Below, piece after piece: positions 45,088-56,300 of a stretch of DNA of 64,000 bases. The translations under genes were made by a program, and so were the position numbers. The DNA comes from Prosapia bicincta (lineage: Eukaryota > Arthropoda > Insecta > Hemiptera > Cercopidae): assembly GCA_036971475.1 (NCBI GenBank), contig JBAIZL010000002.1, forward strand, positions 350,698,082 to 350,762,081. Direction: 5' to 3'. Within the stretch, counting starts at the first letter, position 1. The number at the start of each line of letters is the position of its first letter. The notes beneath the pieces were generated by a model that was not told the DNA's origin, made no database searches, and saw only the letters and a program-made list of their open reading frames with translations.

Positions 45088-45768
45088 CTTTTGAATAGGT
45101 CCTATGTTTACACATGTCCACATGAGTGACGTACATATTTCCAACCGCACGCATTATCTTGTCCTTGTTAAAAGGCTTACCTCACTCAATTTCTTATATA
45201 TCAGCTATGCTAATAGAGTAAACTATAACAAACTCTCTCTGAAAGCAATCTTTACAATTATCTACGCTTGTCTATTTGTAAGAAATTCGTATTATTCAAA
45301 GTATATGTTTCTCACTCATGCTAATGTTAATCGGCTAATATATTTATAAATATTTTCTGCTAAATATTTAACATATAGTATGTTAAAAGAATTCACCTAT
45401 GATTTCACTGCTTGTAAATTGCAAATTTATATTTATTAATGCTTGTTGTTTTCAAGCAGATCATCCAGTTACATGCTGTCCAATGTATTTGTAACTATTT
45501 CTTTTTAAATTATTCACATTTTTTATAATTTGTATTGAACGTTTTACTTATTGTAGATGTTATAGCTTGTTATTGTAACATTGAATAAGAGACATTTGTT
45601 TACTTCCACTGTCTACATCCGTTCATAAGTTCAAACATTCAATATTTACATTTCCTTGTGAGAAACTCGTTTATGCTTTTTCTATCGTTCTTGCTATTAG
45701 TATAGCATATTTTGTTAGTGTATTTAAAGAGCCTTATTGTTATTGGAGATATAATTCAATTCTACAAA

Positions 45769-47109
45769 ATGGCCAAATCACTAAGGGTAATCACTGCTAA
45801 GAAGGAAGCTCTATTTTCCCAGATCCAATCTATTTATGATCTCACGCAAAAGATTTCTGATAAAGCGATCATGCAGGAATTAATGATCCGAGCTCCCTCT
45901 GTTGCTAGCATTAAACAAGAAGGTTTAGACACATTGGACTTATTCAATGAACTCTCGTTGCAAAAAGATAACGATATTATTCCCAATTTTTCAACTTCGG
46001 CTGTGGTTAATGATCTTGTTTGTCGCATAAATTACACTGTTGCTTCAATAGAAGCGAAACAAGCCGCCAGGTAAAAAACCGAAGGTAGCTCTTCACTCTC
46101 GTCGCAAATCCCACTGCGACTTCAAAATTGGAACTCAAACATTTCACGGGTGATCCATTTGAATGGATTTCGTTCAAAAATCTCATTGACTCTACCATAC
46201 ATAAAAATTTATCTCTCAATGCTACCAACGTCACCAAACTACAGTATTTGCTCAGTGTACTCTCAGGTGAACTATTAAAATTAATTAATTAACGCTTTAC
46301 CTATTTCGGAAGTTAATTATCAAGTCGTGTATGGCCTTCTAATGGAGAGATATCATTCTCCAAGACGAATAATGTCAAACATCTCAATAGAATTCTCGAC
46401 CTGCCGAATATCAATTACACTTCTATCCAAATGCGTAACTTTGTTACAAGTTACACAGAGAACACCCATGCCTTGAAGGGGCTACAAATTGATATCACGA
46501 GCAACAATTTCTATTGTCAGCGATGATTTTACGCAAGCTGGATTATACTATATTGAAGAAGCTTGAACAATCACGGGATAAAACGTCGACCCTGGCAACA
46601 CCTGCGGAAATTATCAAATTCCTCTCACGAAAATGTAGTGAACTTGAACACGCGACACTACTTTCCTCTTCAACTCTCAACCCTAACTCATTACCTTCAA
46701 ACTCACCTCAAATTTCAAAGGGAAACAGTTTATTTATAAGACTCAGGTTAATCGAAAGTGGACTTCGCTGGTGACTTGTAACTCTGTCAATGACACAGCG
46801 TCTGAAACAAAGCATACTTTATGTTTTCTGTGTAAAGGAACAGACCATAAAATCTATTCATGCCTTAAGTTTAGGGCCAAATCTCCAACAGAGCGTTTGA
46901 AGATCGCGAAGTCGTATAGTAGATGTATTTCATGTTTGGGCGCTCACAGTGTAAAGTATTGTAAATCCAAACCGACTTGTTTTCAATGTAAAAGGAAACA
47001 TCACATTCTTCTCCATTTCCACAACGATCACTTGCCTCAGCATACACCATTAAAGTCCTCTCTTACCCAGGACCAAGGTGTAACAGAAGTTGTTCAGTCA
47101 CCTATTAGT
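45769..47109 (+). pseudogene. BEL2 gag region (DUF1759-type plus zinc knuckles)
   Basis: It starts MAKSLRVITAKKEALF at 45,769 (an upstream in-frame Met at 45,712 is less likely). The frame breaks at 46,074, and LKHFTGDPFEWISFKNLI (about 46,130) continues in another frame. This is the conserved block of BEL gag proteins. A stop follows LSGELLKLI, then LNRILDLPNINYTS and AMILRKLDYTILKKLEQS. Zinc knuckles in the 46,771 frame are CFLCKGTDHKIYSC and CISCLGAHSVKYC with CFQCKRKHH. It would form the particle and bind RNA. The frame runs into LOA2 at 47,122, within MTSQ. Confidence 0.85.
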
Positions 47110-47122
47110 ATGACTTCTCAGG
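47110..47122. repeat. target-site duplication of LOA2, left copy
   Basis: ATGACTTCTCAGG, repeated exactly at 50,315-50,327. Confidence 0.95.
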
Positions 47123-47310
47123 AAAAGAGAGTAAAGCAGGCTGTTCGCTTCATGAGCAACAGTTAATAATGTCCTGAACTAGGGGTGTGCTTCAAGGTCA
47201 GTGACTGAATACCCAATCCAAGGTGGAAGGCATCGTGCCGAAGGATGAATGGCTGCAGGGTATAAAATGCAGTTGCACACGAACCCCTTGAGGAACCAGA
47301 CAAAACCTCA

Positions 47311-47610
47311 TTGTATGTTGTCTTGCCAGGGCAGTGGGGGCTCTGCTCTGGTCGACCGTTATTTCCCCCATACTCGTGGGACGTAATGGACCAAGTAAGT
47401 AAAAGAATTGATTTGGAGACGGCACAGACAGTGGGAGCCAATGAGACGGCAAACCGTGAGTCTGTAGCAGATGTGTCAACGGCAACCATCACTGGGGGTG
47501 CGGGGGCGGCTGTCAAGCTGCCGACTGCAGAAACCGGTGAAGTGGCTGTAGAGTTGAGCACGCTGTCTAGTACTGGGGCTGCTCTGCCGACCCAGGCGAC
47601 TGCAAATTAA
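47311..47610 (+). CDS. LOA2 short first open frame, as in LOA1
   Basis: Its C-terminal 80 residues match the LOA1 frame at 12,413-12,665 (TATITGGAGAAVKLPTAETG) with few changes. The N-terminal part is read in a different frame because LOA1 and LOA2 differ by small indels near 47,385. It ends 8 bases before the endonuclease start. No nucleic-acid-binding motif is visible, and the function is unknown. Confidence 0.4.
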   Translation: MYVVLPGQWGLCSGRPLFPPYSWDVMDQVSKRIDLETAQTVGANETANRESVADVSTATITGGAGAAVKLPTAETGEVAVELSTLSSTGAALPTQATAN

Positions 47611-47618
47611 GCAGAACA

Positions 47619-49205
47619 ATGATCAAGATCCTCCAAGTGAACCTACAGCATAGCAGGGCGGCGAGTGCTGTCGTGTGTAGGATGCTGGACAGGGGAGAGG
47701 TAGACTTGGTTCTCATCCAGGAGCCATGGATTTCTGGAGGACGAATATGCGGGATTGCGACATCTGGAGGTAAGTTATTGTACGATAAGGACTCCGGTGT
47801 TCCCAGGACGTGTATCCTGGTTAGGAGGGGGTTGAGTGCTTTTGTACTAACGGACTTCTGCTGCAGGGACTTAATAGCAGTGACGGTGGAGCTGCAAGAG
47901 GAGGGGAGGATGAAGAGGCTGAACCTTGCCACGGCATATCTCCCCTTTGACTACGCGGGGGCTCTACCAACACAAGAGCTGAGGAGGCTGGTCGACCACT
48001 GCGGGGCTGTGGATGAGGAGCTGCTGGTGGGGATGGATGCTAACTCCCATCACACTTCGTGGGGAAGTACAGGTACCAACACTAGAGGTGAGGAACTTTT
48101 AGCTTATCTAAGCTCTAAGAATTTACTAGTCTTAAATCAGGGGGAAGAGCCGACGTTTGTCACTAGGGCCAGACAGGAGGTCCTGGACATTACGGTGGCA
48201 TCGAACCAGACGGCTGGGTATGTACTAAACTGGCATGTGTCGGATGAACCATCTTCCTCTGATCACAGACATATTAGGTATGATATCTCTCTAAATCCAG
48301 CCATGCTTCGGCCAACCAGGGATCCAAGAAGAACAGACTGGGACTCCTACAGGAGGGACCTGGGAGTTCGGATTGAGGAGGCTGGATTGGAGTATGGTGG
48401 GAGGAGAGAGCTAGAAGACTCTGCCGCATTGGTTGGCGAGGCTATAGTAGAATCCTTTACTGATAACTCCCCTCTTAGTGAGGGGAGAAAAGTAGGGGAT
48501 CCGTCATGGTGGAACAAGAGGCTAGCCAAACTACGGAAGACCACCAGGAGACTCTTTAATAGAGCAAAAAAGAACGGGGAGTGGGACCAGTATAGGAAAA
48601 CACAAACCGAATACAACAGGGCAATTAGAGAAGCACGCAGGAAGTCCTGGAAGGAGTTTTGTCAAGAGATTGACCAAACTCGGGAAGGGGCACGACTGCA
48701 TAAAGTGCTCTCTACGGACCCAGTTAACCCGGTTAGGATGCTAAGAACCACTGGGAAATATAACAAAAACTGCAGGGGAAACTGTGGAAGAATTAATCCC
48801 CTCTTGTTTGGTGAATACCTTAAGTTTGTGGGGGAGGTGAAGTACCTGGGAGTTACTCTGAACAGGAAACTCACCTGGAACCCACATCTTGAGAGGACAG
48901 TTAACAGGGCCAAAAGGGCACTGATGACTGTGAGAAGAATGGTGGGTAAAAAATGGGGACTGAAGCCATCAATGATGCACAGGATGTATCTGAGGGTGAT
49001 AAGACCTATAGTTACCCATGGAGCTCTGGTGTGGTGGACAAAGGCCAACCAGGCAAAGACAAGAGCTAAACTGAGCTCTATCCAGAGATTGGCCTGTCTG
49101 TGCACACTGGGAGCGATGTCAACTACACCAGCTGCAGCAATGGAAGTAATGCTTAACCTCCCTCCCCTTGACCTTGTCCTTAGGGGAGAGGCGAGGCTGT
49201 CGTAA
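47619..49205 (+). CDS. LOA2 endonuclease fused to RT thumb, RT core deleted
   Basis: A 528-codon open frame starts at the same MIKILQVNLQHSRAA as LOA1. The endonuclease motifs are intact: IQEPW, AYLPF, GMDANSHH and, unlike LOA1, SSSDHRH. The frame crosses the site where LOA1 has a TAA (here AAA). After LSTDPVNPVRML it jumps across the deletion near 48,795 to FGEYLKFVGEVKYLGVTL, the RT thumb region, and ends at TAA 49,203 where LOA1 continues. It could encode an AP endonuclease without polymerase. Whether it is expressed is unknown, and the open frame may just reflect a young insertion. Confidence 0.8.
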   Translation: MIKILQVNLQHSRAASAVVCRMLDRGEVDLVLIQEPWISGGRICGIATSGGKLLYDKDSGVPRTCILVRRGLSAFVLTDFCCRDLIAVTVELQEEGRMKRLNLATAYLPFDYAGALPTQELRRLVDHCGAVDEELLVGMDANSHHTSWGSTGTNTRGEELLAYLSSKNLLVLNQGEEPTFVTRARQEVLDITVASNQTAGYVLNWHVSDEPSSSDHRHIRYDISLNPAMLRPTRDPRRTDWDSYRRDLGVRIEEAGLEYGGRRELEDSAALVGEAIVESFTDNSPLSEGRKVGDPSWWNKRLAKLRKTTRRLFNRAKKNGEWDQYRKTQTEYNRAIREARRKSWKEFCQEIDQTREGARLHKVLSTDPVNPVRMLRTTGKYNKNCRGNCGRINPLLFGEYLKFVGEVKYLGVTLNRKLTWNPHLERTVNRAKRALMTVRRMVGKKWGLKPSMMHRMYLRVIRPIVTHGALVWWTKANQAKTRAKLSSIQRLACLCTLGAMSTTPAAAMEVMLNLPPLDLVLRGEARLS

Positions 49206-50224
49206 TGGAGATTGCGCAACTCGAGCAACTAGGCTAATCTCCCAGATGTCTCGAGACATATGAGTATCAAGTGCGTGGTCAAAGAACCCGTCTTGGAAAT
49301 GGGCAGCGACCACATTACTCGAATGTTTGCACCTGACTAGGTCCACCAAACTATGATGGAATGGTAAGGGACATTAACATCGGGAGTTCAGATCTGGTAC
49401 ACAGATGGCTCCAGGATGGACTTCGGCACTGGAGCGGTGGTGTATTGTAAAAACCCAAGGGTAGAACTAGTTTTTTCCTTGGGGAGGCATACCTCTGTCT
49501 TTCAGGCGAAGTATATGCTATAAATGCCTGTCTGGGAGAGATAGCGAGAAGGAAAACACACGGGACCCGGATTGCTATTTTCTCCGACAGTCAGGCAGCA
49601 AATACGGCACTAAACGGACACGTGGTCACCTCGGCCATAGTCAGGGAGAGCCTAATTAACCTACAAGCTCTGGCAAGGCACAATCAAATCATGATAGGTT
49701 GGGTGCCAGGGCATAGGGGAATACTTGGAAATGAAGCCCCAGATGCGCTGGCCAGGGAGGGGTCTTCGACTCCCCTGATTGGACCGGAGCCTGCGGTAGG
49801 TATTCCCAAATCCATGGTCAAGATGGCAGTGCGAAGGTGGATGGCTGAAAGACACTGTGAGCACTGGATCAGGGCTGAAGGAATGAGACACAGTAAGCTA
49901 ACCCGTAGGAAACCTTCCTTGGGGCTGCAGAAGAGTCTCGTCTATCTGTCTAGGCAGGAATAGAGGATAGCCACAGGTCTACTCACGGGACACTGTGGAC
50001 TAAGGAAACATTTGCATAAAATAGGTATCCACAAAGATGAACCAGTGTGCAGATTATGCGGGCAGGAACTGGAGACTGCCACACACATTATTTACTGATG
50101 TGAAGTACTTGCTGAGAGGCGCTATAACCTCTTTGGTGATGGAACGGTTTTGGTGGATGCTGAAGGTAAAACTCTAGTCAGGAAACTCCTAAACCTGGTA
50201 AGAGGGCAGGGGTTATTTGACTAG
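49206..50224 (+). pseudogene. LOA2 RT tail, RNase H and CCHC finger, broken
   Basis: The RT tail ends at the same TAG (about 49,338) and TAA as LOA1. The RNase H starts YTDGSRMDFGTGA (about 49,400), loses one base at about 49,506 (frameshift before EVYAI), then FSDSQAANTAL and WVPGHRGILGNEAPD, where AAD has become APD. A TAG at about 49,960 and a TGA in the finger region (about 50,097) break it further. More damaged than the LOA1 RNase H. Confidence 0.85.
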
Positions 50225-50314
50225 ATCAGGGAGGTAAGTACAATATACCTTAAGGTAGCAGTGCTTCGGGCAATTCAAACCCGCTCCCAAGTTAAAAAAA
50301 AAAAAAAAAAAAAA

Positions 50315-50327
50315 ATGACTTCTCAGG
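50315..50327. repeat. target-site duplication of LOA2, right copy
   Basis: Exact repeat of 47,110-47,122. BEL2 coding sequence resumes here as MTSQATNPAS. Confidence 0.95.
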
Positions 50328-51999
50328 CTACTAATCCTGCCTCTCAAAATACAACTGTGCTCCTGGGCACACTTTTAGTAAAACTCTCCTCTCTTACCGG
50401 GACGACTAATATTTTCCTGGCTCTGGTAAATTAAGGAAGCCAATCCTCATTTATCTCAGAGCAAGTCGCTGAACTAATGTGTGTAACTCGAACGAGAGTT
50501 AATCACAACATTGTTGGACTTTCTCAAACTCTTACTCGCTCAAAGGGCACCGTTTCCTCTTTCACTCTCTTTGTTACCTCTTTCACTCTCGATGGCACAG
50601 TAATAGCTGACAAACATAATTTTCTCATCCTCGACAAAATTTGTGTCGATTCACTTCGTACTCACATTGAAGTTAAGGTACTAAATAAGGTACAATCTTA
50701 TACGCTTGATGACCATACTTTTCATTTGCCAAGTCATATTGATATTCTTCTGGGCGGCGCTCTTTTAACTTTAATATTGACTCAAACTACGCATTCTCTC
50801 GGCTCTAATATGCCGTGCCTGATAGGCACTCACTTTGGATTCATGGTTATGGGAGAAGCTCCATGTCTGCCTACGGGTGAAAGGGAATCTAGTGTAAGTA
50901 TGTCCACCACATTACTCACGGTGAATGACTAGGAACTGCACAATTCTCTGCAAACATTCTGGCAACATGAAGAAGTGCCCTTCGCCTCAAAACTCTCACC
51001 ACATGATCAAGCATGTGAAGCTCATTATGTCGCTACTCATACACGCGACAGTTCCGGTCATTATTGTGTCCGACTTCCTTTCAAACAAGATAAACCTCTT
51101 CTCGGGACTTCTCGCGGGAACGCTGAAGTACGATTAAAATCTCTGGAACAAAGGTTCAACTCTAAGCCTCACTTCAAGCAACTTTATGCAGAATTCATGT
51201 CTGTCTATTTGACTTCTGGACACATGATACTTTCCCAAAACACTCAGCTCAGTTCACCTCACTACTTTGTACCTCATCATGAAATTCTAAAGGAATCCAG
51301 CACCACTACTCGCCTTCGAACAGTCTTTGTTGCCAGTGCAAAAACATCAAACGGCTTCTCTCTCAACGACACCCTGTGGACAGGACAGAAAATGCAGACC
51401 AACATTTGTGATTTGTTACTCATGTTTCGCTACCATAATGTGGTTTTTACTTGCGATATACGTCAGATGTATCGTCAGATCAAAGTCCACCCTGATGATC
51501 AACCTTATCAGCTGATCCTATGGAGGGACCATGTCAATCAACCTATTTCCACTTATCAATTGACCACAGTAACCTATGGACTTAGTTGTTCACCTTACCC
51601 GGCGATAACAACTCTTCATCAGCTCGCCTCCGATAAAGGTGCTACATTCCCTTTAAAGTACTCCGCACACAAACGTTTGTAGACGACATTATTGCGGGTG
51701 GTGATTCCATTGATGAGGCCTCTCATTTGAAAACTCAGCTCATTTCTCTTTTACTTCGAGATGGCTTCGAAGTGCGCAAATGGACTACTAACGTTTATCA
51801 ACTATTACAGGATCTTACAGACGAACACCTAGAGACACCCACGTTTCTTCTGGATACCGCACAACCTCATTATAATATTCTCGGTCTTCATTGGTCATCA
51901 TCTTCGGACGCTTTTACTTACCAATTGAATTTTTCTCGAAACTCCAAAGCTAAACCTCCAAGTGCTCAGCGTTATCGCTCCAATTAATGACCTTTGAGG
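50328..51999 (+). pseudogene. BEL2 protease and reverse transcriptase, broken
   Basis: The protease region opens with FLALVN, a stop, then GSQSSFISEQVAEL. The stop falls just where BEL proteases carry the catalytic Asp-Ser-Gly. A 151-codon frame (50,477-50,932) gives LPSHIDILLGGALLTLIL and IGTHFGFMVMGEAPC and ends at a TAG. The RT (50,975-51,682) has FVPHHEILKESS, CDIRQMYRQIKVHPDDQ and TYGLSCSPYPAITTL, then a frameshift. FVDDIIAGGD (about 51,690) and GFEVRKWTTNV continue in another frame. It is the homologue of BEL1 33,277-34,827. Confidence 0.88.
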
Positions 52000-54229
52000 T
52001 TTCCTTTCGCCTGTTGTCATGTGAGCAAAATGTTTTATGCAGCTCCTCTGGGCATAAGGGTTGGACTGGGACCAATCCCTACCACCTGAACTTCTAACTC
52101 AGTGGCAAACATTTGCAAAGACTTCTTATTGTTTAAAAAATATTGTAATTACTCGGGTTTTACGCTTGAGTCACTCGTCTAACATTGAGTTACACGGTTT
52201 CTCAGATGATTCTGAGAATGGATACGCTGCTGTCATTTACTTAAGATGTCAGGTTAGCGACAACTCGGTGGTATCCGGCAGCTATTATCGAAGACTCGGG
52301 TAGCCACACTGAAAAAATCACTGTACCTCGCTTGGAGCTAAGTGCTGCTCATTTACTCGCCCAATTAGTGGCGTATATTATCTCTCTTTACAACAAAAGA
52401 AAATGGAATTTTCCTCTATTTTTCTATGGGGCGATTCGACAGTAACACTGACATGGATACAAACACCTCCTTTTGGACTCAAAACCTTTGTCGCCAATCG
52501 GGTAGCGCAGGTTCAGGAACTATTGTCTTCTTATTATTGGAGGCACGTATCGAGTGAACACAATCCCGCTGACTGCGCTTCACGTGGATTACTTCCTTCA
52601 GACCTACTTCAACATAAATTATGGTGGTACGGACCATCTTGGTTACGACAGTCTCATGATAACTGGTCAATATCTCATTTTGAGCCTGCAAAACTCATTG
52701 ACACAGGGGAATATAAACCTATTTCACCTATATCCCTTCTCTCTACTATTCGCTCAGACTGGGACTGGCTGCGGAAATATTCTAGTTTTAGTCGACTGCA
52801 GCGTGTAATGGCGTACTTGTTGCGTTTCATACACAACTCTCGTCACATTAGAAGAACTATTGAACCTCTCTCTACTGAGGATTTGAACTCAGCCAGAATC
52901 CGAATATTCAAATTACTTCAGGCATCCTCCTTCATCGAAGATTTAAATGTATTAGAACAAACCCCTCCTAACATGGTATCTTCTATGCTTCGACGATTAA
53001 CACCATGTCTCGATAGCGATGACGTCCTGCGAGTTGGTAGACGACTCATAGCAGCACAGATTCGTTATGAGACGCAACATCCGGTAAATTTGCTTAAGAA
53101 ACACCCTGTGGTTGACTCCTTAATTGACCTATATCATTGGAAGTACCTTCATTTTGGAGCTCAACTCACTCAATCAATTCTCGCACAATAGGTGTGGATA
53201 TTCTGTGCTCGGAATGTAATCCGTGCACGCGTCTTCAAGTGTACTGTGTGCTTTAAGCACCGACCTAAAAATAAAAATCCTCTTATGGGAAACTTACCTC
53301 AACCTCGACTGACCCCTACTCGCCCATTTCTCAACACAGGCATTGATTATGGTGGTCCTTTCACTCTGAAAGTACATAATATACGCTCTATTCGAACCAT
53401 CAAGGCATTCATCTGTGTCTTTGTTTGCCTTGTCACCAAGGCTGTTCACATTGAGGTGGTCACTGATCTCTCGACGGACGAGTTCATCGCAGCATTGACT
53501 CGATTTGTGTCTAGACTAGGTCTTTGTCAACACATCTATTCCAACTGCGAAACAAACTTTGTGGGAGCTGACAATGCTTTGCGATCTCTACTCAGGACCT
53601 CAGGACAAGATCTCGTTTGTGGATTTCATTTCAACGTGGAGTTAATTTCCACTTCAATTCTCCTGCGGCACCTCATTAAGGAGGAATATGGGAAAGCGCA
53701 ACTAAAAGCGCTAAACTTCACTTGCGTCGTGTCATAGGTGAACAAGTTCTAACTCTCTCCGAATACATGACTCTGACAACTCAAGTCGAGTCAATCCTCA
53801 ACTCTCGACCACTCACACCTTTGTCTAACGATCCTTCCGATCTCACTGCTCAGACCCCCGGACACGTTTTAATTGGAGATATACTCGTTTCCGTACCCGA
53901 AGAGTAGGGCTGAAGTCCCTACTAATCGACTTAAGAATTTGCAACTCGTCCATGCTTTTCACCAACGCGTGTGGAAAAGGCGGCAGGTGGATTATCTTCA
54001 CACTCTACAGCAGCAGACCAAATGGACGGAAACGACAGAAAACTTGCGTGTGGGCGACCTAGTGGTAGTTCATCAACCTACTCCGCCTCTCTCTTGGCCA
54101 TTGGCAAGAGTGACACAAGTGTTCCCTGGCACGGACGGTGTGGTGCGAGTTGTTCAGCTCAAGACACAGCAAGGACTTATAACTCGACCTTATCATAAGG
54201 TTTTCCCCCTGCCCATTAGTGCAGAATAA
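52000..54229 (+). pseudogene. BEL2 RNase H, integrase and DUF5641-type tail, broken
   Basis: RNase H: IELHGFSDDSENGYAAVIYL (about 52,185), IFLWGDSTVTLTWIQT. Integrase: HPVVDSLIDLYHWKYLHFGA, a stop at 53,189, CTVCFKHRPK, IDYGGPFTLK (first Asp) and YSNCETNFVGADNAL, where the second catalytic Asp is replaced by Asn (SDC to SNC). A frameshift damages the Glu block near 53,680. The tail (53,873-54,229) has LRVGDLVVVHQPTPPLSWPL and VVQLKTQQG. In BEL1 the D,D,E triad is intact, so BEL2 is the more decayed integrase. Confidence 0.88.
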
Positions 54230-54405
54230 ATTTATTATTTTTCCTCATGTCTCTAGAAAAGTAATTTTTATTTTTATTAGTGTATATTTGTATTTTGTAA
54301 ATAACTCTCATTTTGATTATTGTTAATTATTGTTTTTTTTATCTCATGCTGGGGTAGCTTATATTGTATTCTTCTTTGAATCCTAGGAGGATTCAAGGCC
54401 CCCGG

Positions 54406-54913
54406 TATACTTTTCTTTAAATTAAATATAATTTAAAAAACATTGTAAATGCTTCAGAGAAGGACTCCTTATCGGCTAGCCTTTGTCCCTTGCAAGGTTC
54501 TGTACGAGACAGTTCATTTCAAGACGTCGGTAAAACGACATCCCTCCCATCACTCTCGACGTGACGTAGTTTCTCGTAAGTTCTAAGCAAGGCTCGGCTT
54601 AGATCACGCATATTTCCCGTTACGCTCTACATGAAGTAGATATTTCTTTCTTTGCTTCTCCCGTCGTGTGGCGAAGATATTATTAGCATAAATAGTGATT
54701 ATTTTGAATTATATGTGATTTCTCTTAGGTGAGTTACTTAGGTACGTGATAAGTGCGTGAAAGGGTGCACCCGAACACCTGTCCGTCATCCGACAGGAAG
54801 GACAAGTGGTGGTACTTCGCCCAGTGAGGTATGTGCGATAGCTGTTAACTTTTTTCATTTATTGAGTATTTAAAGTTCTCCCGAAAACTATGCCGTTACA
54901 AGGCAAAATATTT

Positions 54914-54917
<4 letters not shown>
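54406..54917 (+). repeat. BEL2 3' LTR
   Basis: It follows GATTCAAGGCCCCCGG (54,390-54,405) and ends ATTTAACA at 54,917, directly abutting a TA microsatellite. Confidence 0.85.

Positions 54918-54956
<39 letters not shown>
54918..54956. repeat. (TA)n microsatellite at BEL2 right end
   Basis: About 19 TA units directly abutting the LTR. Target duplication cannot be told from the repeat itself. Confidence 0.95.
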
Positions 54957-54958
<2 letters not shown>

Positions 54959-55239
54959 TAATAATTACTTTTGATTTAAATACCATTAATTTTAAGTAAA
55001 ATACAAAGTCGTATCAACCCAAAGTTTTAAAAGTTAGGTTCAATATGGTTTTCCTTTTAAGAGAATCTGTTAATTCCTCTATAATGCTAATATTTTATTT
55101 TTTAAGATATTAAAACTTGCAGTTTTTGTGTAGTAAATCTTTAATTTAGGTTTTTTTATTTAAAATACTGCTTTTGGTATCACTTTTGACCAACCCCATA
55201 CAACATACCTGAGAAACAGTCTTGTCCGTGACTCACTGT

Positions 55240-56300
55240 ATTGAATAATGCACTGACCTAATCAGAAACGCGTCTGCTAAAGAAATATTATAAGTAAGTA
55301 GTAGATTATTTTGCCATTGATACCGAAAGTAGTAATTTATTTAAGATATCTTTAAGTATCAACACATTTATATCAGAAAATGTAAAGTATAATCTTTGAG
55401 TACAAATCTGTATTATATAGCATATATATGCTGCATAACGTTGAATAGTCTATGTTACACTTGGTGTATATTACCTGACAATAAAGAGTTTATATAGCCT
55501 TCAAGACTTTCATTTTGTAAGTAAACAACCTGGATGAATAAAAAATCACTTGCGTAAGTAATAACAAAAGTCTGAAAAGGTGAATAATTGTTAAAAATAT
55601 TAATTATTATGGAGTTTATGTTTAAATTTAGGTATTGTATGGTTCCAACTTGGAGATGAAATGCACATAAGAGGTTTTTCTTACATAATCAATTTCCTTA
55701 AATAATCTCTCTCTTTAAATTAGTTTTAAAAACCAATAAAAATAACAATAAATATTGATTAACACAAATACTGTTCCCATAGGATGTAATCAGTAACTTT
55801 AAAAGTATTTAAAACTTCTTCAGGGTATGCCATGAAAGGCAGCGAAGTCCCTTTAGTAAACAAAATACGTTTGTTAGGAAGGTGATTATATATTAGAGTG
55901 ATTTATTCACACTTATTACCTTAACTAGTTGTTATATATTTCATTAAACCTGAAAAAATGTACTTGCTTACAATATTTAGAATGAAATAGGTCAATCCTT
56001 ACGTCACTAGAATTTATTGACAATAGCTTTAAGGCAGAACTGCTTCCCCTACCCCATTCAAAATATACTTTTACTACTGGCATCAGAAATAGTAGGGCAT
56101 GAGTATGCCCCTAAATGATAACAGCACGCTTTACATAATCCATTTTACTAATGTGATATGGTAGTTGCTCAAGGCAAAGGAGATTACACTTTTTTGCAAT
56201 ATCTTGGCAAAAAAGCACTACTTACTGATTTATTCATCAGATGCGTTCTGCGCTAGGTCAGCGCATTATTTAACGCTAAGAATTACTGATCAGTAAAAAA
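55240..56300. repeat. segment bounded by inverted PLE-like ends
   Basis: Plus-strand AATAATGCACTGACC, GAAACGCGTCTGC, AAGTAAGTAGTAG (55,240-55,305) is matched on the minus strand by AATAATGCGCTGACC, GAACGCATCTG, AGTAAGTAGTGC (56,275-56,205). About 0.9 kb between them shows no coding similarity. The left motif may be the 3' end of another PLE copy and the right motif the inverted 5' end of PLE4. Confidence 0.6.

Larger units (their letters stand above)
47123..50314 (+). mobile_element. LOA2, 5'-truncated, internally deleted LINE inserted in BEL2
   Basis: It is flanked by a 13-bp target duplication and ends in about 20 A. Compared with LOA1, it begins at the position equivalent to about 12,188 and lacks about 1.0 kb covering the RT catalytic core (LOA1 about 13,815 to 14,832; junction near 48,795). 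The rest is closely similar to LOA1. Confidence 0.95.
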
